Origin: Diabrotica undecimpunctata | Taxonomy: Eukaryota > Arthropoda > Insecta > Coleoptera > Chrysomelidae | Length of the DNA stretch: 64,000 bases | Direction: 5' to 3' | Assembly: GCF_040954645.1 (NCBI RefSeq) | Contig: NC_092809.1 | Coordinates: 136,761,914 to 136,825,913, forward strand | Shown here: piece after piece, positions 19,290 through 31,094 of the stretch | Layout: every line of letters starts with the position of its first letter | Numbering within the stretch: the stretch's first letter is position 1 | Translations under genes and position numbers: made by a program | Notes under the pieces: model-generated | The model's input: only the letters and a program-made list of their open reading frames with translations | What the model was told of the DNA's origin: nothing | Databases searched by the model: none

Positions 19290-21120
19290 AGGATGCTTAC
19301 ACAAAATGTAATAGTTTCATTTCTAGTAATTTTTTAGTCTTTTATATATTGGCAATAAAAATGTCATTCACAATTAAGTCGAGATATTCAAGATTGTACG
19401 GAAACGAGTAAGAAAGTTTTCTAGACAAATTCGATCTGTCAAATTGCCCAAATGCCCGACACTAGCGATATTCTCAACTTGTTAACCCACATCTTAAGAG
19501 TCCCTAAAGAAATATTAGTAAAAGAACTACCAGGATTACTAAAAATTCAGTCCAAAAGTGAAGCAAAGAAAGTGCTGGTGCATAATAAAAGAATACAAAA
19601 CCTTAAGACAAAAAAAAATCAAAACATAAATAAATTATTTCATTTCATTTTCGTGTCTCAAAATTAAATATTTATCACAAATATGTGTGTATTCTTCTCT
19701 GCTTCGAAAAGTAAGTAACTATTTCTCATTATTATGTGGATTCACCTTTCATCAAAAAGTAATTCTCACCAGAATTAAAATCCAGAATCAATATTCAAGA
19801 ACAACTAGAAGCTGTAATCAAATAACACAGGCCTGATTATAGCCAGCATAGTGGCCTTACCCTCGTTAGCTCGGCAACCACGGTTTTGGCGTAGTGGCAA
19901 TTAATTGGTCGAACGAGAAAAAATAATCGGAGAAGGGGTGCTGCAATAAAATTTATTGTCTTCATTTTTCAACGGGTATAATGTACGGATTACTTTCTGA
20001 AAAAGGGGAAAGAAAAATTATAATTCGCGAGAATATTACAATGTTAGAAAATAAATTGGTGTAGGGAGGAAGATTTTTGGCGCTAGTGGGCCTGTAAAAA
20101 GCGGTTTATAAGAAAAAATTGCACGGTTTTCAAAGCAGGTAACAGGAGGGAGAGGAAATTGGAGAAATTTGAGCGACGGTGACATTCATTACGGTTTTAA
20201 ATTAGGTTTAAATATTTTAACAAAGGACAATATTTTACCTCTTTACGAGGGTAGAAAAAAATTTTTCGAGGTTTGTTTCAAGGAAGCGGGTTTTAAGAGT
20301 TTTTAACACATTTAAAAATTGTTCCAGAAGACATTGGATTATATCTATACTGATCACCTTGCTTTCTAGCTATACCATTATTATTCTCTCCGAAAGGGGT
20401 AGTACGTTCTTAATCTACTTCTTTGGGAAGCTCTTTGTGCAATTTCCTGAATAGTAAAAACTGTATTCATTACATCGACCAACTCGATATTTTTCTAAGG
20501 CTAGAGTAAATAATTTAGGTACTACTGTATCCCCCTCATTACTCTTTTTTAATTTATACACTCTTTACTTGTTTCTGTGTATAGAAACAGAAATATATGC
20601 GCAAAATGATGATGCGTATCAACAAATTCAGGATTACTTCTACTATATCTTGCTAAAGAAGCTCAATAGGGAGGAACGATTTATGGGAAAGGTCAATAGG
20701 AACCAGATAGGGGGATAAATTCTTGGCTCACGGACCTACAACGTTAGATCGATGGAGATCTACAGAGCCGCTGTTTTGCGCCTAACTGTAGCCAATTGGA
20801 TCACCAATCTTCGAACGGAGACGGCAATGTTAAAAAAAGGCGAAGCCGAATTAAAATACAGAATTCAACAATGTAAGAAAATTATAGAAAGTCTTAATTC
20901 ATTCTGGTGGGATAATCTAGGTGGGATATCTCAAATAAGATTATGAAAAAAAAAGAGTTAGAGCAATGGGTGAGATGTGTGACCCAAGCTCTTAGAAAGA
21001 AAAGAAACGAAAGTAAACGACTGCATGTCTTTTCAATTTGAGCTCCACCATTCTACACATATTTCAGGGTTTCACCTCTCGTCAGGAACGCTCTTTATAT
21101 GGCCATTATAGTAACAGTCA
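19290..21120. other. No gene recognised
   Basis: Contains a 71-codon frame (19452-19667) and a 64-codon frame (20752-20946) with no domain I know. An ACAGGGTGTTCC-type Tc1/mariner terminus occurs near 21125 without a clear partner. Confidence 0.4.
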
Positions 21121-21365
21121 CTATACAGGGTGTTCCAAGATGTTTTTAACAGCCTATAATTCAAGAAGTAATGAATATTTTTATTTGAAAATTGGGAAAT
21201 GTCAATTGGGTCTACAATACTATTAATTAATGTATACATGAGATCTGTGACGTCATCGTGGGCGCTGTGACGTCATTACAATGAAAAAAATTAAATGGAT
21301 CTGGGGGTGAAGGTTAGGTCGGCTGAAAGGGTATTTTATACCAAATTCAGCGGTGTACCACAATG

Positions 21366-21523
21366 AATTTCTATATCAGAAACAACAGAAAACCCATAAC
21401 TTATAGATTTCTATATTAGAATCTACATTATTTTGATAGTGTTAGTAGATTTCAATAAATAATGTAGATTCTAATGTAGAAATCTAAAAGTTATGGTTTT
21501 CTATTGTTTCTGATATAGAAATT
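21366..21523. repeat. Foldback inverted repeat
   Basis: Arms 21366-21433 and 21457-21523 are near-perfect inverted copies (AATTTCTATATCAGAAAC pairing with GTTTCTGATATAGAAATT at the outer ends) around a 23-base centre. The RNA or single strand could form a hairpin of about 65 bp. It is probably a small foldback element or the remnant of one. Confidence 0.85.
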
Positions 21524-21529
21524 TATCTG

Positions 21530-24500
21530 ATTAACAATAAAGATAGAGTCCAGCTATAAATGAACACAAAACAAACGGACACACTAAGTTATTGTCAACT
21601 TTCACTTGTATCATGAACAACACATATCTTAATACCGCCAATTCAATGCACTGTCAAGTTTTCTTTTGCCGAAAAAAACTTTCTGTAAAAAAGTTTCACA
21701 TTCTACCTAGCAATGCAGCTTTCAAAGTTTCTAATATAATAATATAAAGCTTTTTTAAAGTGTCCTGTGATAATGTTATTATTATTCATTCCTTAAACCA
21801 ATGTTTAAAAAACAAAAAGAAATTGTAACTCCACTTAACATAATGCTATGTTTGTTTTTTTGAATTTTTTTACATACCATTTCAATCTAATGGCCGCAAT
21901 CTCAAATTTATAAGTTAAATCTTTATTTATACATAAACTTTTTGTTATCTAAATAATTAAGGAAATCTCTATAAGGCTATTGCAAATAAATGATAACTTG
22001 ATATGAGATGAGGTATCGTTTAAATTTTAGATCATCGTGGTACCTACATCTAAAAAAATTGTTTCTATTTAAGGACCATTGTGTTTTATAATAAAAAATC
22101 TAATTAGTAAAACATCTGCCATGATGGGCTCTTCCTATTTGTTTCCTGTCGAAGCTTTGTTTAAAATCTTATTAAGCATAGAAACAGTAAACTAAATTAG
22201 AGACCATTATGTCGTCTATAATGAGTTTTCCTCGGAAAACTTTTAAAATGGTTCACGTCGAACTTACAAACTCATGTAATCCCAATTTGTTTAAAAGTTT
22301 CGTTGTTTAAATTAGATTATATCTTTTTGCCCTCTAAACTATCCAAAGAATCAATAATTGCATTCTGATAGTTAATGAACTCGAGCAGGATGAATCGCGG
22401 ATTCGAGGAAACTTTTCGTAATTCCGACTAAAAACTCGATTTTCAATTTACATAACTAATCTCTCATTATTAATGAACTAATCCAATTTTGAAATATTCT
22501 AGCAACACGATTTCACCTGTGTACTCGTCTGAAAGTTTGCTTTTGACGTTAAGGGGCGGATCTCGTTTTAAAACAGTTGAAAATTTAATTTTTCGATGAC
22601 TTTAATTAAAATAAATTTTACTCATATTTTACCATATAAAATTTATCTTTGATTTTATGTTTTGGCTATTTCGGCTATCGTAGGCTCGTTATAAGATCAT
22701 TAGGGAGTTACTGAAGAGGTGTTTTATGTCGTCCTGTAATAAAAGCAACTTTAATTTGACATAAACGCATGCGCAGTTTTGCATCATTACCTATTACTGT
22801 TCTTTAAGAAAATAAAGGCCACCTGAATATTGGAATATAGACCAGAGAACTTTTATTTAAAGATGTCAAGATGTTAAACCTGTCGAATTACGTGTAGAAA
22901 CACATCTTTGGATATTTGATCAAATTTGTTGTATGTTCTGTTGTATTTAATGAATATTGTTTTTAGTATTATTATTATTATTCTCATTTAGTAAATCTTC
23001 CATCATTATTGTTTCGCTCTATACCGATATTAAATAAAAGTATCAATTCTATTTCTTCGTCATTTGCGCCAGATAAATAACTATTTCTAATTGCTCTTCC
23101 ATTGTAACGTAAGCAAACTATTTACTTATGTACACAAATAATCTAGCTCCTTTTGCTCGTGTCTGAAGAGGTTGGGTGTGGTTTTTTCAAAATTCATATA
23201 CAAGCTGTTTGTATTATCTTTTAAATTAAAATGAATTAGGCACCATCCTTTAATAGTTTACCCTCGTAAGGAAACGAGCTCAGACAAAGAAATAAAATGA
23301 AAAATTTAAAACAAAGATAACCTTTATTATTTTGTAACGAACAAAAACTTATTAAAAGATTCTAGGATTTACGGAATTACGTCATTCCGGAAAAGAAATA
23401 AACAGTCTCTGTTTAGGTATTAAATTACAAATGAGAAGTGCTAATACAAAACTAAACTTAAACATTGTATTATATAGAAGATATTTATATATTATGTAGA
23501 TATTTATGTAATTAAAAGACCAAGAATAAATCGCATCACTGTTATTTAGTTCGTAGATAATCTTTACTGTTAAATAAAAAAATATGAAATTGATACATCC
23601 TAAATTATACTTGTATGGCTTGTAGAAAGGATATAATTTTTAGCAACTCAGCAACTCAAGTACTCAGGCTGGGATTGCAGAACGTTGAATCTATCGGCAG
23701 CAGAAACATAATATCCACCATAAAAATCTACAGGATGGGATTGTCAAAGCAAACGGGATATTCCACAAAAGGAACTTATACCAAACAACGGTAATTCTTC
23801 GAATTGTTGAGGATGTCATGTAATCGCGGCCAACTATACATTCTGGTTTCAGAACTGGTATCATAAATCCATATCTGTTTAGACAACCTCGGGCCAGTAA
23901 ATATAGTTCTGGCAACTATTAGTGCTCCCGGTAAGGGTCTAAAATAAATATTTGAAATATAAAAGAGAAAATGATTTTTCGGCTTACCTCGTCACGAGAC
24001 CAATCAAACCAAATTTAGTCCTGTATGCTGGACGTTCAGAGACAGAAAAGAGAGATAAATTGCCAGGAAGTTACGAACGCTCGGATTTTGAAGCCAAAGT
24101 CGGAACTATTTAGAAATGCAGTTAGATCCTTGAGGTAATTTAGTTGCTTCCGCAGACGGCGAATAGATGATGTGAGCAACATTAATTCGAATATTTACTA
24201 GAAATCATAATAATAAATTTTTAAACTTTGAAAAATAATTTGAAACTTTTGAAACGGTTACACCATATTGTAAGATAAGTAGGTGGGTACTATGGATTAT
24301 GGTACTTTTTAAATGACAAAATAATTAAATTCAAAGTGATTCTTTTCAGTTATATTTCAATGATCTTATTTTAAAAACAAAAAGTAGAAATCTGAAGATT
24401 TCTTAGTTTTCGAAACCAAAATTCAGATTATTGCCTAAATTTGTGCCTTCTATAATTTACAAAGCAAAACAGACGATGAGTGGACCGAGATGGGGCATCT

Positions 24501-24582
24501 AAATTTACATTCCCAGACATGTCGATTCCACTAAGCAAGAACCTTTCATGAACTGGTTTCTTGTACTCAAAACGAATAAATA
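21530..24582. other. No gene recognised
   Basis: Three kilobases of AT-rich DNA. The longest frame (minus 23691-23915, 74 codons) has no domain. This is one of the longer element-free stretches and could be unique intergenic or intronic sequence. Confidence 0.45.
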
Positions 24583-24809
24583 AAGATACAGAAAAGACAG
24601 TTAAGATTTGACTTCGCATATAATGCCATTACTATTCGCTTATACGAATTCGGTCCCAGCAAAACTCATCACAGCGACTTTGCAGAAGCCCTGGAAAGAA
24701 GGGCTTCTAGAAAGTCGCTCTGATGAATCCTGCTAGGACGAAATACGTGTATGCTAATAATAGAGGCACTCTACGTGAAGTCAAATCTTAACTGTCTTTT
24801 CTGTATCTT
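24583..24809. repeat. 227-bp palindrome with hammerhead-like cores in both arms
   Basis: The two halves are inverted copies around TGGAAAGAA (about 24691-24699). The outer 30 or so bases of each arm are almost perfect, the middle is diverged, and the inner GCGACTTT...AGAAGCCC stretch is again well matched. The right half on the plus strand reads CTGATGA (24720-24726), a TCCT/AGGA stem, then CGAAA (24739-24743), the order of a hammerhead core. The left half carries a degenerate equivalent on the minus strand. It is likely an inverted pair of retroelement terminal repeats; ribozyme activity is unproven. Confidence 0.7.
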
Positions 24810-24814
24810 ATTTT

Positions 24815-25900
24815 AATTTTTAATCTAGGACCTTATCATAGGTAACAAATAGGATCTTATAGGTTATTTTTTTTATTCTATAACAATATTTAATGTCATT
24901 TGTCAAAATTCCTTTAAGGTACTATTTCCGTCTAGAATGCTAAAAAATGGCACATTTTCAACAATTTATTTTGTATTTTATTTATTATATGTGGCAATTA
25001 CACTTACATCTTATTATACAACTTTCGAAGATTACAATTTTTTTTTCTATTGTTCGTGTATTTTAAAACTGGCGCCAAAAATTGTTCGTCCAAAAATTAC
25101 TGCTCTGTAATATAATTAACATAATTATTTATACAGTGTGGCTTCAAAAAATACAAAAAAATACTTTATTTTTGAATTATATAAAATACATTTAACTACT
25201 GATAGAAAACAAAAAAATGTTTATGTGACTAATTAAAATATGTTTTTGGCTTAAATTAAATATTCAAATTGTCTTCCACCTGTCTCAGTTAATATAAAGT
25301 ATGTTGCAAAGATATATACGATATTAAAGCATATACCACTACCCTTTTTGGCAAAAGAACTTCACCAAATAATAAATAATATATCAGTCTCCCTATCAAC
25401 TCTTCAATATTATTATATATACAATACAAAAAACACGTCGGTAGTTTTAAAGTTTTTGAACGATATTCCAGTCTATATTGCCAATAAAATATACTACTAC
25501 TTTAAAATTTTGCATTTGCTCCAGTCCTGTATGTTTTAACGGCCTTCCTCGACGTTTCTACATATTTAATTCGATATTTTATCAAAGTTTTTAGGCCAAA
25601 AAGCTGTCGCATGAGTTTTGTAATTATATTAACAAAATATTTAGGCAAAATGGATGTTTAAAAGTAATTCGATTTTCCGGCAGAGCTTTTAGGAAAAATA
25701 AATTTTCGAACGAACGAACTGTTGTCGGTAATTTAAACTTTTCAATTAGTTTAGGTGTACAAGGTGTGTTATTTATTTAGTTTATGGGAATAACTTTGGC
25801 GGATCAAGTAGTAAAAGGATAAAGTTCGAAGGAGAGGCCAGAAATCTACCGAGGTAACAAAGAAACACACCATAGAAACGATCATAGAGCCTCGGATGCA
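24815..25900. other. No gene recognised
   Basis: AT-rich with short frames only. A 63-codon frame at 25348-25539 has no domain. A GACGTTTC occurrence near 25553 lacks the hairpin and the (TA)n neighbour seen elsewhere. Confidence 0.4.
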
Positions 25901-25939
25901 GGACAGAAACATTTGAAAATTACCTTAGCAAGGAAATGC

Positions 25940-26662
25940 ACACAATTCCGTACTATCGAAAACTAAGAAAAAAGGAAAAGGAACATCAAAATACAAAAAT
26001 GTTCTATTCATTTATAACAAAAAGGACAAAGGAGATTACTGTACGAGAAATTTAACAGGACATAGAAGATATCGAATACAGCAGCCACAGAATCGGAATC
26101 AGAAAAACGATCTACACTATGCAAAAACTTGCGGCATCATTAACAGTGAAATGGCGCGGTGATAATATACACATATAAACAGTGATTTAACGAAGACACA
26201 ATAAATCGTAACTGAGAAACACCTAATTGAACACCCTTTGCACATATAATACGTTGAGAGTAAAGTTGGCGTTTCCCCCCACAAACAGGCTAAGAACAAT
26301 TGGCAGAATGTACAAGGTCAAGAATCAATGATAGACTATGTAATAACAAAGAGAAGAATAATGTCAAAACAAATTATGGACTCCTAACTTTATAGAGTGA
26401 AATCACAAACCAGTACTGGGTAAATTTCTATTAAAAATATCACTAATCAACAAAAAAACCACCCAAATACTTTAAAAAATAAAGATGGAGTTTATAGAAG
26501 ACCAAAATATATAATGGTTGGATAAATCACGTTTAGAAGAAAAGTTTGACTAACTTTGATAAAACCAGTAGAAAGAGGAAAAATATCAACGAGATTTGGG
26601 CAAAAGTACGATGTGAAATAATAAAAACTGCAAAAGAAAGTTTAGATGTCACAAAAACTAAC
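25940..26662 (+). pseudogene. RTE-like endonuclease fragment, outer level of nest
   Basis: In shifting frames the plus strand shows pieces of an apurinic-like (EEP) endonuclease: a KGKGTSKYKN-like stretch near 25975-26010, ESMIDYVITKRRIM near 26325-26370, and the linker towards the RT (NEIWAKVRCEIIKTAKESLDVTKT, about 26590-26660). The element is broken at 26662 by a minus-strand insertion, and its linker seems to resume at 28277 (TLKQNKNIKAMIKH). Many frame breaks mark it as old. Confidence 0.65.
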
Positions 26663-28266
26663 TTCTTCCACTTCTTCTACTTCTTCTTTCTTGACTCTAC
26701 AACTCTAAGTAAGTCTTGGCCGCGTTCAATATTTTCCTCCACTCTTGGCTGTCTTGTGCAGCGGTCTCCCATTATAGTACCTCCATCTTACGTAATCACT
26801 CGTTATTGTATCTTTGCATTTTTTTCTTGGGCGACCAACTAACCTTCTGCCATCGGGCCTTTTTTAGAAGGTTATATTCAGAAGTCTTTCCTCATTCGAT
26901 CTCAGTACATGTTTTGCCCATCTTATCCGATTTGCCTTAATGTATCGTACTATGTTTCCTTCTCCATAGAGTGTTTGGGATTCCTGGTTATGCCTTCGTC
27001 TTCGATCTCCTGTTATCTCGTCTCTACAAGGCCCAAAGATCGTCCGACGGATCTTCCGTTCTAAAACTAATAATTTTGTTGCTTCCTGCTGGTTCAGTGT
27101 CCAGATCTCGTCTTTGACAGCAATTGATGAAAGTGTCGCCGCTAGGGAATAATACGCTCTCTGCAATGATTGCACTAGAAAAAGTAATTCGAGAGTGCCA
27201 TATTAATACGAATGGCAGCATCTTTAATAAATCTGTACAAGTGGTCGGATATGCAGATGACATAGACATTATTGCTAGGTCCACAGAATCTCTGATCAAA
27301 GCTTTTCGATCACTAAGAGCGTCTACACTGAGAGTGGCATTAAAAATAAACGCACAGAAAACCAAGTATATGTATTGTACTAGATCAGGCAACCAGATAC
27401 CTAGACTATTAATTGATGATCTGGAACTGGAAGGTGTGGACACCTTCGTCTAACTGAGCGAAGATGTCAGCGAAGAAATTAAAAGAAAAATAGTGCTTGT
27501 CAATAAGCGCTATTATGGCTTGAGGAAACAGATGGCCCCAAAACTATCCAGAAAAATTAAAGTTACCATATATAAAATACTAATAAGGCCACTGTTAACA
27601 TACGGGTCAGAAACGTGGTCACTTACACAGAACGACTAAGAATTGCTTAAACATTTCGAAAGAAAAATTCTAAGGAAAATATATGGAAAAGTCCAAGAAC
27701 TGGGTTTGTGGCGAAGGCGCTACAACTTACAGAGCGCTATAGAGTTATACAGAAGTTTTGGAGAACCTGACGTTGTAAAATGTATTAAATTAGCACGCCT
27801 TCGAAGGATAGGACATGTAATTAGGCAAGATGAAGATGCAACGATCAGAAAAATTTTCAACCGAAGAGGACCAGTGGAAAGACGAGCCAGAGGAAGACCA
27901 AAACTTAGGTATCAAGATAACATAGAGGACGATCTAAAATCCATCGGGGTTAAAGCATGGAGAAGAGTTGCCAGAGACAGGGGCGAGTGGAAGATTGTTC
28001 TGAAGAAGGCTTTGGTTCATAACGAGCTGTAATGCCACTGATGATGATGATGATTTCCTGCAATGATTCTAGCTGCTACATCTTTTTGATAACTATTTTC
28101 GTCTGTTATCACTGCTCCCAAGTATTTGAATTCTTTGATAACTTCGAAAGTGTATTCATTTATCGAAATGTTTTGTCTAATTCTTAATCTTGGATTTTTG
28201 TTAAGTACCATGTACCCAGTCTTATATTTGTTGACCTTAAAGGCTCATTTCCCTATTTCTCTAAAA
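26663..28266 (-). mobile_element. RTE-like retrotransposon, middle level of nest
   Basis: A minus-strand, 5'-truncated RTE-like copy. Its RT reads FKYLGAVITDENSYQKDVAARIIAG at 28205-28058, is interrupted, and continues at about 27165 with RAYYSLAATLSS, WTLNQQEATKLLVLERKI and RWAKHVLRSNEERL down to a GAAGAA-type tail near 26670. The outer flanks share AAAAACTAAC (26653-26662 and 28267-28276), a plausible 10-bp target duplication. It is split by a plus-strand element at 27172-28057. Confidence 0.8.
27172..28057 (+). mobile_element. 5'-truncated RTE-like retrotransposon, innermost level of nest
   Basis: This plus-strand copy begins inside the RT (ALEKVIRECHINTNG), passes the catalytic GYADDIDIIA (27247-27276), TYGSETWSLTQ, KILRKIYGK, and RIGHVIRQDEDATIRK with RARGRPKLRYQDN, and ends with a (GAT)n tail near 28036-28055. 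In-frame stops occur at about 27451 and 27638. It is flanked by perfect 11-bp copies of CTGCAATGATT (27161-27171 and 28058-28068) lying in the RT of the surrounding minus-strand element. That is clear evidence of insertion by target-primed reverse transcription. Confidence 0.92.
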
Positions 28267-28276
28267 AAAAACTAAC

Positions 28277-29225
28277 ATTAAAACAAAATAAAAATATCAA
28301 AGCCATGATTAAACACTGAAATCGAAGATTTCGTATACGAAAAGATCCAACAACAGTTCTGTAGCAATAAAGCAAACAACACGTACCAGTAATACACAAA
28401 GATGCAAGACATAACATTAATTATTATTACAATTATAATTTATTCATTAATAAAAAAAAGTTTGGAAAATCCTTAAAGGTATAAAAACCCTGTTTATAAA
28501 TAAAGAACGCACTCACCAAATCAAAAAATTTTCTGGTCTATCTCTATAACCAAAAGTGGGATAAAATGGTGGCAAATTATTATGTGTGATACTTAATTTA
28601 TATACACATGGCAAGTACATTATCCCAGTTCTGTTCCCTAACCCTCTTTATTTCTTATACTAAAGAACTGCAACGACCGAACATATAAATGAAATGTTTT
28701 AAAGTTTCAAAACCGATTTATTTCGTAAACTTTCATAATTATAGTGTATTTTTAGGCAGAGCGTACAGACTAAATAAAATTTCGATAGTATCAACAAATC
28801 AAAATTTGAATTTAGAATTTGAAAACCGTACAGACATAAGCCTCTAAAATTAGAAGAGCTCTCAATTAATAGACTTACGACTTACGTTTGATATTGATAG
28901 TACTCAAGTGGAATATTTCTTTTAAAAATTAGTTCTGGAAATAAAAAAAGATTTAGGAAGCATATCCACTTATGACTAACTGGTGAAACATTTAAAAGAA
29001 ACCAGGATTGACTTGTTGTAAACATCACATTGATTAATATTTCTCAATAGTTAGAGGATCGGTGGAATCAATCAAGCTAAAAATATTATAAAACTTATTT
29101 ATGTATCAATAAAAATATATATTTTATACCAGAATAATTAAAGTAGTATAGTTTTAGAAGGTTGAATGTCCAAGTTTGTGTTAAAAATATTGTTATAATC
29201 TTAATAAAATAAAATTTTTATTTCT
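28277..29225. other. Possible remainder of the outer RTE-like element, then no gene
   Basis: The first 60 bases read TLKQNKNIKAMIKH in the plus frame, which continues the endonuclease-RT linker broken at 26662. Beyond about 28350 I see no recognisable RT blocks or other gene. Confidence 0.4.
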
Positions 29226-29293
29226 CTAAGACTCTCTCTCTCTCTCTCTCTCTCGCTTTCTCTCTCTCTCTCTCTCCCTCTCTCTCGCTCTCT
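29226..29293. repeat. (TC)n microsatellite
   Basis: A CT-rich simple repeat of about 68 bp with a few interruptions. It is the only long non-TA dinucleotide repeat in the window. Confidence 0.9.
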
Positions 29294-29299
29294 ATCATT

Positions 29300-30149
29300 A
29301 CTGATAATCGGTTCTGTTACTAACGATGGTCAATAATGGTATTACTAATGCTGATTTTCCTGAATACAGTCAACTAGATGCATTGGCTGGTTGCTATCTT
29401 CAGCTGCCTAAGTTCACCGAGTCGGTGACCATCCCTTTGCTCTAGTTCTTGGAATGTTCCCGGAGACAATCAGTATTGTTAAATTTTTTGATCCTGTGGA
29501 TTAGATGCCTGAAGAACTGAAGAATCCGCTGTAGTCAGACGTTACAGAACATTACATCTCAAATGCATCGACTTCCTGGCGTTTTTGTGACTAAAGAGTT
29601 AAGTTTCATTACCATACACAAATATTGAGAAGACTAATGTTCTTATTAGTCACATTTTAGTTGCTTGAGAGATAGATATACCTCTTATTTTCAAGTTCAT
29701 TTGTTAGTAATCACATATCGGGATTAATATACCATTTCATACTTATGTAAGTGGTTACTTATACAATGCAAACGCAGCCTATTTGTCTTAATTAGACCGA
29801 GGTAGTATTAGGTTCCTAATAGCCTAACGAAGTTATGCCAGGAAGAGATTCCCTAGGAGGTTAAACCTTTGACACTTCATCCCGTCACCGCTTCGAGACT
29901 GTTGGCGTCCAACTAAAAACCTCTTCTCCGTCACTACATACATCAACCGCCAGTTAAGACATAATATCCCTCCTGATACCCTGATATCATCTGATTCTCA
30001 TCCTTCCTCCCACACATTCATCGGAAAAACTACTGCCACACGAACCTCCAAAGACTTTAAACCCTTGCCTTATCGAGACTGCCATCTTTCTCACGTCATC
30101 CCTCTCCTATGCCCTTCTATTTCGGCCTGTGACAGTCCAAATTCCACCG
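29300..30149. other. No gene seen; possible 3' part of the R1-like element
   Basis: Composition from about 29800 is less AT-rich and matches the R1-like fragment to the right. No open frame or RNA gene was recognised. Confidence 0.35.
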
Positions 30150-31090
30150 AGGTAGCACTTGCTTGTTTTAGAACTTAGTTGCGAGTTTCCTCTCCTCTCG
30201 TTTGTTTGAAGAAGCTCCCTGATAAATTTGTAGATCCCTTTCCTACCCCACTCATCTCGATATCATCTCGTCATCATTTTTCCACCATTTCTCTGACGAA
30301 ATCAAACATTCTACAGCTAAACTCTCTTTCAAACTTCTCTCTTTCAGCCGCCCAACGGTCGCACTCCAACATCATCTGTGACACAGTATCCGAAAGACCA
30401 AAGTGAAGGCACACCATGTGTTACCTCCCACTATTCCTGCCACTGGTCAACTGAAACTAACCTCTCGGCCAGCCTTATCTCACTTATTTTTTCCTCTCCA
30501 ATGTTCCTCCCCTACGATTATGAACCCTAGCCCTTTTACCTGTCAACACATATAAGTGGACACAGCCGGTGACCACCCACAAAGCGTCAGTTGACATAGT
30601 GCTGTAGGCACATGCTATCTGCAGCAGAATAGTTCACTGTCCACGAGTACCATGCGCCTCTTGTAAGTTGGTGTTTCTACTGTCCCACTCCAGAAAAGAC
30701 TGCACAACACCGTGAAGCGCCCTCCTCCTTTCGGATTTGGGTCCACCGATATTGGGCATTATCCTCCCCACGGGTCACCCACGTGAGACCACTGCAATGT
30801 ATTGAAAGCATTTCGAACGTCAAAGAGGAACATGATCACCTATCAGTGACGGTGATCAGCTCCAATTCCTCGTGCCACCTGAAGCACATGCGAGGAAGAA
30901 GGTAAATAGGACGATATTTTCCCGTCTTGAATTTAGGCAGGAGTAGCTTTTCAAAGATCCGAAAACAACTACGCGACAAGAAGAACGTTCATCCAACGTA
31001 AAGGGAACCCCATGCTCAACCTCGACTTCGTGCGGCTCCGCACAATGTACCACCAGTTTTGTGAAAACAGTTTGGTGACCGTGTCCAGCT
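30150..31090 (-). pseudogene. R1-like non-LTR retrotransposon fragment
   Basis: On the minus strand, in broken frames, the RT block FDVRNAFNTLQW is visible (about 30836-30800). It is followed by a TVSTDALWVVTGCVHL-like stretch (about 30605-30555) and a C-terminal LECDRWAAERE (about 30380-30340). These are typical of R1/I-group elements and different from the RTE-like copies. The catalytic YADD region is missing, so large deletions have occurred. GC content is visibly higher than in the surroundings. Limits are approximate, and the 850 bases to the left may hold its 3' untranslated part. Confidence 0.6.
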
Positions 31091-31094
31091 TCTG

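Noticed and set aside
25553..25560. Sixth GACGTTTC occurrence
   Set aside because: It lacks the adjacent inverted repeat and the (TA)n tract.
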